From: Rhodobacterales bacterium UBA7416
Lineage (GTDB): Bacteria > Pseudomonadota > Alphaproteobacteria > Rhodobacterales > Rhodobacteraceae
Direction: 5' to 3'
NCBI GenBank assembly: GCA_002469545.1
Contig: DKMK01000069.1
Span: 1-12,720, forward strand
Length of the DNA: 12,720 bases
In this document: piece after piece, positions 7,964 to 12,720 of the stretch
How positions within the stretch are numbered: the first letter of the stretch is position 1
Layout of the letters: each line of letters opens with the position of its first letter
Notes under the pieces: generated by a model
The model's input: only the letters and a program-made list of their open reading frames with translations
What the model was told of the DNA's origin: nothing
Databases searched by the model: none
Position numbers and translations under genes: made by a program

Positions 7964-7972
7964 TTATCCACA
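7964..7972 (+). promoter_or_regulatory. Consensus DnaA box in the helicase/PPTase intergenic region
   Basis: TTATCCACA matches the DnaA-box consensus exactly. It stands alone in the roughly 210-bp region (7846-8055) between the divergent helicase and phosphopantetheinyl transferase genes. I see no second box or AT-rich unwinding element, so an origin is not suggested; a regulatory or titration site is possible, and chance occurrence is also realistic. The rest of this region shows no promoter that I can assign with confidence. Confidence 0.3.
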
Positions 7973-8038
7973 ACTGTAGCTTACGCATTTCAGTTTACTT
8001 GTGTCGGGCATGCTTTAGTATTTGGAGGTACACAATAT

Positions 8039-8056
8039 ATGTCAAAGTATCCATAA
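8039..8056 (+). other. Five-codon leader ORF coupled to the PPTase start
   Basis: ATG TCA AAG TAT CCA TAA encodes M-S-K-Y-P. It has a good ribosome-binding site, GGAGG at 8024-8028, 10 nt before its ATG. Its stop codon overlaps the ATG of the phosphopantetheinyl transferase as TAATG (8054-8058). The downstream gene has no ribosome-binding site of its own at normal distance, so ribosomes terminating on the leader probably re-initiate there. Whether this is regulatory is inference. Confidence 0.45.
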
Positions 8057-8772
8057 TGCACCATGGCGAATTGAAATTTTTGAACCAATCTGTGCAGATT
8101 GAAACTGGGTATCAACAGATATCACTGTTGTATGCGCAATTTGATCCGGCTTTGTATTCGGACACGTTATTTGAGGGTTTGCATATCGCATTTCCTGCGT
8201 CCCTAAGATCTGCAGTCGATAAACGTAAGTCGGATTATTTGGCAGGTCGCGCATTGTCGAATCGCGCATTTCAATCGCTTGGTCTTGAACCAGTGAATGT
8301 TCCAATTGGACCTAAACGCGGGCCTGTCTGGCCTGCGGGAATTAATGGCTCCATCAGCCATACCAAAGGGTATTGCACCAGTATCTTATCGGCTGATCCG
8401 CGTGTTTTTGTTGGCGTTGATATCGAAGGATTGCTTAGCGAAAATGGGTTGAAGTCAGTTCATCGCATTGCATTTAGTGACACTGAACGATCATTCGCCA
8501 CAACACAAACGGCATTCACACAACAGTATTTAGGTAGTCTCGTCTTTTCGGCGAAAGAGACATTGTACAAATGCTTATTTCCAATTGTGCAGGCGTTTTT
8601 TGGATTTGATGCCGCTGAAGTTTACCAGTCAATCGGCACAGAAATTGTCAGGTTGCGATTAACGCGCACTTTGCACGCCACATTGATTGAAGGACAGGTT
8701 TTTGAAATTCACCACCAAGTGTTGGATGATAAAATTTTGACCTGGATGACATATATGCATCCAACCAATTAG
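8056..8772 (+). CDS. 4'-phosphopantetheinyl transferase, EntD/Sfp type
   Basis: Transfers the 4'-phosphopantetheine arm of coenzyme A to a serine of carrier proteins of siderophore, polyketide or non-ribosomal peptide systems. The 238-residue length fits the EntD-like branch. Motifs are KRKSDYLAGRAL (56-67), PVWPAGINGSISHTKGY (90-106), the Mg-binding VGVDIE (119-124; D122 and E124), and FSAKETLYKCLFP (164-176; E168 and K172). The ATG at 8056 has no close ribosome-binding site; translation probably depends on the overlapping leader ORF. The frame stays open to 7999 without a plausible earlier start. It is divergent from the helicase, and its TAG overlaps by a few bases the TAA of the convergent UnbV remnant. 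No carrier-protein or synthase gene is in the window, so the client is unknown. Confidence 0.9.
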   Translation: MHHGELKFLNQSVQIETGYQQISLLYAQFDPALYSDTLFEGLHIAFPASLRSAVDKRKSDYLAGRALSNRAFQSLGLEPVNVPIGPKRGPVWPAGINGSISHTKGYCTSILSADPRVFVGVDIEGLLSENGLKSVHRIAFSDTERSFATTQTAFTQQYLGSLVFSAKETLYKCLFPIVQAFFGFDAAEVYQSIGTEIVRLRLTRTLHATLIEGQVFEIHHQVLDDKILTWMTYMHPTN

Positions 8773-9044
8773 CGGCGTGTAATTTCGTAGATTCCACCAG
8801 CCGGCATCGGGCCAATGGTGTCAGTAGCTCCATCAGGCCAATTGATTAACACCTGTTCAACGATGTCCGCCACGCCAAGGCCAAAGTGCACGTCTGGTGC
8901 ATCAAACGACATAAAACCGCCACCCAATTGGACCTCTCGCGACTGCATCCCTGTACGTGTTTTGATTTGAACGTTGGTGCCGATTGCATAATGGTTACCG
9001 CGATGATCCCGTAGGCGAAGTGTCGCCCGATCCTGCAGTAGCCG
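8769..9044 (-). pseudogene. C-terminal remnant of a CRTAC1-like protein (ASPIC/UnbV domain)
   Basis: The minus-strand frame ending in TAA at 8769 encodes about 85 residues that read as the end of an ASPIC/UnbV domain: a RGNHYAIGTNVQIKTRTG stretch, then SREVQLGGGFMSF, HFGLGVADIVEQ and INWPDGATDTIGP. These match the family pattern GN..AIGA.V...R, REV..GG...S, FGLG..D.V and I.WPDG. In the family this domain closes long secreted FG-GAP/VCBS repeat proteins. Here the frame is cut by a TGA at 9045-9047 and the N-terminal several hundred residues are missing, replaced by the DUF11-like fragment in a different frame. No credible start codon or ribosome-binding site is present, so it is called a remnant. 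Domain identity is by recall of the family pattern. Confidence 0.7.
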
Positions 9045-10521
9045 TCAAAGTACCAGCTGTACATGTTGTTGCGGCATCGCTGGGTGTTGAAACAAGCAAT
9101 CCCGTTGGGAATGTATCAGTAAAGTCGATCGTAGTTGCATCCAAGAACGAATCCACGTTGGACAGTGTCAACGTCAGCGAGGTTGTGTCACCCTGTGGCA
9201 TTGACGCGACGCCAAACGCTTTTGTGAATGTCGGCTCTGGTGTATCGGTTACTTCAAGAGAAGCGCTAGCGGTTCCAGAGTTTCCGAGCGTTGAAATTAG
9301 GTCGCCCGTTGTGTTGACATAATTGCCATCGGTAATGGATGTGACGTCGGCGACAATTGTACATGAACTGTTGGCGGCAATTGAACCACCAGTATAAGAT
9401 ACCGAAACACCGTCAGCGGTTGCCGTCAGCGTACCGCCTGTACAGGTTGTAGAAGCGTTTGACGGTGTTGCAATAAACAAACCAGCCGGGAAAGTATCCG
9501 TAATACTGACGGTACCTGCCGCGATTGGCATGCCTGTATTATCAAGTGTTAATGTGAGTGTTGTTACTTCGCCTTCTTGCATGCTGGCCGTGTCAAATGA
9601 TTTTGAAATCCCAGGTAACGCATAGGTGAAATCCAAGGTATCACTGGCAGCAGGAGCAATTGTCAGACCATTGGAGGTTACGTCAGTGGTTGTGTTCGTA
9701 TAAATTCCATTGGGCGCAAAACCAGTTTGGATAACGATAGATACGATACAGCTGGACGTTGGCGCAATTGATATACTTGACCCTGTCAATAGACCAGTGC
9801 CTGCACCTGCGAAAGCGCCTGAACATGCGCTACTGTTGATTGTGCCGATGGTCCCACTAGGCAAAAATCCTTCGATGTTATTGCTAAAGTTAAGATTGCT
9901 TAACGTTCCAGCCGAAGGATTTGTTATCGTATATGTTAGCGTTGTTGTTTCAGTAGCTGCGATCGCATCCGGTGAAAACGATATTTCGAAAGTCGCTGAA
10001 TTTGCGGCGGTTACCGTCAAATCTGCGCTTGCTGGATTTGCATATACGAGGATTTCCAGTTCGCCGATGCTTTCATCTGTCTGGATAAGTCCGCTAAGCG
10101 TGCTGGTCGTGTTTGTGTGAACACCCAATGCTGCACCTGCGGAGATTGCAAGAGCGACTTCGATTACACAAGAGGCGTCCGCTGCAAGTGTAGCGCCAAC
10201 CAGATCAACAATACTGTTGTCGGTCGCGATGTCTAATGTACCTGAACAAGTGTTTGAGACAACGGAAGTCGCAGTTGTTCCTGCCAAGAAAGATTCAAGT
10301 TCATCGTCAAAGCTGACATTCTGAACATCGTAGTCACCAAAGTTTGAAAGAGTAAAGATTGCATTTACCGTTCCGCCTGCTTCAGCTGTTGATGCACTAA
10401 ATTCTTTCAAAAGATCGATTGCGTTGGCTTCAACGGTGTAAGGAGCAGTTGCAGCATCGCTCAACGATAGTCCGCCGATAGTCCAGTTGACTGTGGGGGT
10501 CGTCGAGAAATTTCCGACCAA
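8995..10521 (-). pseudogene. Internal fragment of a DUF11-like repeat surface protein
   Basis: An open frame of 508 codons of Thr/Ser/Ala/Gly-rich beta-sandwich repeats. Four units are visible at about residues 36-164, 167-300, 305-425 and 431-497. They carry family phrases such as KEFSAS...AGGTVNAIFTLSN, TLTYTITNPS, LTLTLDNTG...ITDTFPAGL and YVNTTGDL. Each complete unit has two cysteines, about 25-27 residues apart (C92/C118, C233/C258, C360/C387), fitting a disulfide in an exported protein. There is no signal peptide, no ribosome-binding site and no good start (the first start-type codon is TTG at 10521). The fourth unit breaks off after TLTATAG, where unit three continues to a second cysteine, and the last roughly 12 codons are out-of-frame reading of the UnbV remnant. 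Both ends are therefore truncated; genuine homology probably spans about 9035-10505. Confidence 0.75.
9035..10420 (-). repeat. Four tandem DUF11-like units at protein level
   Basis: Units of about 115-135 residues repeat in the fragment. Units three and four are closest: GLFIATPSNASTTCTGGTLTATA against GLLVSTPSDAATTCTAGTLTATA-type text, preceded by LTLTL.N...ITDTFP in both. The nucleotide similarity between units three and four is visible but clearly imperfect, so recent duplication is not implied. Confidence 0.65.
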
Positions 10522-10527
10522 GTTATC

Positions 10528-11604
10528 TTGGACGATTTGATCGTAGTCGGTAGCGCCTGTATTGGCATGGATTGTGTAAACGGTGAAAGCTTTGGCTTTG
10601 ACACGCTACGCCTAAAAGAAAACAACCTGCGGATCGGCGTGGTAGATACATCAGCCTCTGCCAGCTTTCCAAGTAATGACTGGCAAATAACATTTAACGA
10701 CAGTGCAAACGGCGGCGCGAATAAGTTTTCCATCGATGATATTTCAGGTGGTCGTACGCCATTCACAATCGAGGCAGGTGCACCAAGCCATTCTTTGTTT
10801 GTCGATGACGCTGGACGTATCGGTGTCGGCACAGCAACACCAGTTGTTCAGATTCATAACAAAGACGGCAACACGCCGACGCTTCGCTTGGAACAAGACG
10901 GCACAAGCGGTTTTACCCCCCAGACTTGGGATCTTGCAGGTAACGAAGCGAACTTCTTCGTACGTGATGCATCAAATGGCAGTACACTACCATTCCGTAT
11001 CTTCCCAGGTGCGCCATCCAATGCAATTTCTATCGAAGCAACTGGCGACATCGGTTTAGGACTCACAAACCCTGATGCCGATCTACACATTTCAAGCACC
11101 GCAGACCATGCAGAGTTCAAACTACAGAGCGCTGTAGAAACCTGGAACATGCGGAACAACAACAACACAGGTCGCTATACGCTTGGCGCAGTTGGTAAAG
11201 CCACCCCATTCAAATTATCTGCTGACGCGGTGGAAAACCTACTTCGTGTAGGAACACAAGCGGCTGGGCAAGTGGACATCGCTGGTGATTTGATTCTGAC
11301 AGGCACACTTACGACGGCTGCGGGCAACACCTGTGCCGCCGGTTGTGACCGTGTTTTTGACGAAACATATGATTTGCCAAGCATCCAAGACCACGCAACA
11401 GCAATGTTCGCGAACAAGTTCCTGCCAAATGTTGGTGCAACACCTGACGATGCGCCAACGATCAACATCAGCGAAAAAATCGGTGGTATGTTGAACGAGC
11501 TAGAGCATGCGCACATCTACATCAGCCAAATGCACACAGACATGAAGTTGCAAAGCGATACAATCGCTGCGTTGACAAAACGTTTGGAAGCACTTGAAAA
11601 CTAA
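10528..11604 (+). CDS. 5'-truncated tail-fibre-like repeat protein with C-terminal coiled-coil module
   Basis: A 358-codon frame, open back to 10471 but without an ATG or ribosome-binding site; the TTG at 10528 is only nominal. It starts in DQVILDDLIVVGSACIG, which in proteins of this type that I recall follows a signal peptide; that peptide is missing here. Three degenerate units of about 75 residues follow (about 34-110, 119-187, 197-242), each with a Trp, then a PF pair, and in the first two a GxIGxG turn 17 residues later, then LH/IH. Such GxIGxGTxxP shafts are typical of trimeric tail-fibre or adhesin stalks. The C-terminus (275-358) has VFDETYDLPSIQDHA, NKFLPNVG, then MLNELEHAHIYISQM and a heptad-like coiled coil. 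Secreted surface or phage-like structural role is inferred. It ends before a strong terminator. Confidence 0.7.
   Translation: MDDLIVVGSACIGMDCVNGESFGFDTLRLKENNLRIGVVDTSASASFPSNDWQITFNDSANGGANKFSIDDISGGRTPFTIEAGAPSHSLFVDDAGRIGVGTATPVVQIHNKDGNTPTLRLEQDGTSGFTPQTWDLAGNEANFFVRDASNGSTLPFRIFPGAPSNAISIEATGDIGLGLTNPDADLHISSTADHAEFKLQSAVETWNMRNNNNTGRYTLGAVGKATPFKLSADAVENLLRVGTQAAGQVDIAGDLILTGTLTTAAGNTCAAGCDRVFDETYDLPSIQDHATAMFANKFLPNVGATPDDAPTINISEKIGGMLNELEHAHIYISQMHTDMKLQSDTIAALTKRLEALEN
10627..11253 (+). repeat. Three degenerate stalk repeats at protein level
   Basis: Unit anchors are W52/W134/W206, followed by PF at 78-79, 155-156 and 227-228, and GRIGVG at 96-101 and GDIGLG at 173-178. Trp-to-PF spacing is 26, 21 and 21 residues. 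The third unit is shorter and lacks the GxIGxG turn, ending in LLRVGTQ and leading into the DIAGDLILTGTL segment. Confidence 0.6.
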
Positions 11605-11626
11605 TTTCAGCAAACGCTGATACACA

Positions 11627-11656
11627 GCCGCGCAGTTTCGATTGCGCGGCTTTTTT
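11627..11656 (+). terminator. Rho-independent terminator of the tail-fibre-like gene
   Basis: A perfect 8-bp GC-rich stem GCCGCGCA/TGCGCGGC (11627-11634 and 11643-11650) with an 8-nt loop, followed directly by six T. It begins 22 bp after the stop codon. The intact terminator shows that the 3' end of this gene is complete even though its 5' end is not. Confidence 0.92.
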
Positions 11657-11692
11657 GTATTCAAAATTCCGTATGCCCCGGACCCACGCTGA

Positions 11693-12022
11693 TCATTCGA
11701 CCGTATGCATATTCGTCATATAGGTGTCGCCAGAATAACTGATTTCTAATGAAAAGTAGCATGATACTGGAATGTAAGATTTCACAACGCTTTCTAAATC
11801 AACCATCAAAGCATCGCTGAACGCTTGGTCGCGATGTGGTTTCGTCAACAAGGCCACTTCAACTAACATATGGCTATGATGGAAGTGTAGCGCTGGATAA
11901 GACCGCCCCTTACAGCTTCCTGATCCTGCGTCATGTTTTTGAATTGTTTCTTCAATTGCTTGTAATATTGCAGGCGCATCAATCGGCAGATCAGCGCTAT
12001 ACTTTAGCTCGGCATGTGGCAT
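11693..12022 (-). CDS. 5-carboxymethyl-2-hydroxymuconate isomerase-like tautomerase
   Basis: A 109-residue protein of the CHMI (HpaF-like) branch of the tautomerase/MIF superfamily. The N-terminus MPHAELKYSADL supplies the Pro2 that becomes the catalytic N-terminal base after Met removal. Other family-like segments are YPALHFHHSHMLVEVALL and a late VKSYIPVSCYFSLEI strand. The family isomerises 5-carboxymethyl-2-hydroxymuconate in homoprotocatechuate breakdown, but no other genes of that pathway are near, so the real substrate is open. It is somewhat shorter than E. coli HpaF (about 126 residues). The frame extends 19 codons upstream, but the ATG at 12022 has AAGGA 8 nt before it and starts at the Pro2 motif. 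It lies downstream of the BMP-family gene on the same strand, separated from it by a strong terminator. Confidence 0.85.
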   Translation of the reverse strand: MPHAELKYSADLPIDAPAILQAIEETIQKHDAGSGSCKGRSYPALHFHHSHMLVEVALLTKPHRDQAFSDALMVDLESVVKSYIPVSCYFSLEISYSGDTYMTNMHTVE

Positions 12023-12081
12023 TTCAGGAATCCTTTTGGTTATACTTACAATATGAATTAGCACCTTTAAAATGGCCATAA

Positions 12082-12111
12082 AAAAGGCCCGCAGAAAACT
12101 GCGGGCCTTTT
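12082..12111. terminator. Strong bidirectional rho-independent terminator
   Basis: AAAAGGCCCGCAG (12082-12094) pairs perfectly with CTGCGGGCCTTTT (12099-12111) around an AAAA loop. On the minus strand it ends in a run of five T and lies 19 bp past the stop of the BMP-family gene, so it terminates that gene; the A/T arms allow function in both directions. It implies that the tautomerase gene uses its own promoter in 12023-12081, where I see no clear -35/-10 pair. Confidence 0.93.
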
Positions 12112-12129
12112 CGTAAGTTTAGATATCTA

Positions 12130-12720
12130 TTATTGAGGAACGTCGCCTTCGATGCCTTCAACATAGAAGTTCATGCCAGCCAAACCATCGTCGCCGAAAT
12201 CAGCAGCTGTTTCACCAGCAGCCAACCATGCTGAACCATCTTGCTTGTTCAACGGGCCAGTAAAGCTGTGTGTTGTGCCTGCAACCAATGCATCTTTCAA
12301 TGCAGTTGCTGATGCTTGAACATCCGCTGGAACCTTGTCAGAAAACTCACCGATGCCAACCATACCTGGTGCGATACCGTCCCAAGTAGATGTTGATGCC
12401 CACGTGCCATCCATAACCGCTTGTGTACGTGCGATGTAATATGGTGACCAGTTGTCGATGATTGATGACAGACGCGCATTTGGACCGAACTGTTTCATGT
12501 CAGACGCTTGGCCAAAGGCGTAGATGCCTTTTTCTTCTGCGATTGTCATTGCAGCAGGTGAATCTGTGTGCTGCATAATGATGTCTGCACCTTGCTCAAT
12601 CAACGCAGTCGCCGCATCGGCTTCTTTGCCTGGATCAAACCATGTGTACACCCAAACGATTTTCATTTTCACGTCAGGATTCACAGCCTTGGCCGCGATG
12701 TATGCCGCGTTAATACCACG
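12130..12720 (-). CDS. BMP-family ABC transporter substrate-binding protein (partial, 5' end outside window)
   Basis: The C-terminal 196 residues of a periplasmic binding protein of the BMP/PnrA-Med family, which delivers nucleosides or related compounds to an ABC importer. The reading frame continues through the right edge of the window with RGINAAYIAAKAV, so the signal peptide and first lobe are not visible; the GTG at 12684 is not the real start. Family phrases include WVYTWFDPGKEADAA, ALIEQGADIIMQHTDSPA, GQASDMKQFGPNA, IIDNWSPYY and the closing FTGPLNKQDGSAWL and GMNFYVEGIEG. ATPase and permease genes of the system are not in the window. The gene ends just before a strong terminator, so it is the last gene of its transcription unit. 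The ligand cannot be told from this part. Confidence 0.93.
   Translation of the reverse strand, partial: RGINAAYIAAKAVNPDVKMKIVWVYTWFDPGKEADAATALIEQGADIIMQHTDSPAAMTIAEEKGIYAFGQASDMKQFGPNARLSSIIDNWSPYYIARTQAVMDGTWASTSTWDGIAPGMVGIGEFSDKVPADVQASATALKDALVAGTTHSFTGPLNKQDGSAWLAAGETAADFGDDGLAGMNFYVEGIEGDVPQ

Noticed and set aside
7994..8021. TTTACT/TAGTAT as a promoter of the PPTase gene
   Set aside because: Transcription from it would start at or after the GGAGG at 8024-8028, which would remove the ribosome-binding site from the mRNA.
8846..9064. 72-codon minus-strand frame across the left joint
   Set aside because: It lies in a different frame from both the UnbV remnant and the DUF11-like fragment and shows no protein-family character.
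9262..9271. AGCGCTAGCG resembling part of the LacI-type operator
   Set aside because: It shares only a short core, lies within the repeat-coding fragment and lacks the symmetric arms.
8984..10120. Plus-strand open frames of 112 and 136 codons opposite the DUF11-like fragment, with Val/Ala/Ser-rich text
   Set aside because: They mirror the Thr/Ala-rich repeats on the minus strand and have no start signals; shadows of the repeat-coding strand.
9035..10505. Phase-variable invertible segment
   Set aside because: I compared the two ends for inverted repeats and found none of useful length, no recombinase gene is nearby, and inverting the block does not restore a continuous frame with either flanking gene.
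10499..10520. Imperfect palindrome GGTCG...GAAATTTC...CGACC at the right joint as a recombination site
   Set aside because: The arms are only 5 bp around a GAAATTTC core and there is no matching copy at the left joint; probably chance.

Overview
The window looks like chromosome of a marine-type alphaproteobacterium, most likely Rhodobacterales (roseobacter group), with moderate GC. This is an inference from the style of the proteins (edd/eda/GAPDH set, BMP-family binding protein, DbpA-type helicase with a basic tail). No rRNA, tRNA, CRISPR array, transposase or integrase was seen.

Left third (1-5350): an Entner-Doudoroff sugar-acid operon on the minus strand, transcribed gap -> pgl -> edd -> eda, with intergenic gaps of only 10, 22 and 13 bp. 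A LacI/GntR-type repressor gene is transcribed divergently from it. The intergenic region holds a perfect 26-bp palindrome typical of LacI-family operators, lying over the presumed -10 of the operon promoter, next to a consensus TTGACA -35. Together these genes hydrolyse 6-phosphogluconolactone, dehydrate 6-phosphogluconate, split KDPG and oxidise the resulting glyceraldehyde-3-phosphate. zwf is not in the visible part.

Middle (5350-8772): a small SnoaL/NTF2-like protein gene, a terminator, a convergent DEAD-box RNA helicase gene with a DbpA-type RNA-binding domain and a long basic tail, and, divergent from the helicase, an EntD/Sfp-type phosphopantetheinyl transferase whose start overlaps the stop of a five-codon leader ORF.

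Right-centre (8769-11656): the odd part. Three gene remnants abut with no intact end at either joint: the C-terminal ASPIC/UnbV domain of a CRTAC1-like protein (minus), an internal 1.5-kb piece of a DUF11-like repeat surface protein (minus), and a tail-fibre-like repeat protein (plus) that has lost its 5' end, including any signal peptide, but keeps its C-terminus and a strong terminator. This is either a true rearrangement scar in surface-protein genes or an assembly chimera; the sequence alone cannot decide.

Right end (11693-12720): a small 5-carboxymethyl-2-hydroxymuconate isomerase-like tautomerase, a strong bidirectional terminator, and the C-terminal two-thirds or so of a BMP-family (PnrA/Med-like) ABC transporter substrate-binding protein running off the edge.
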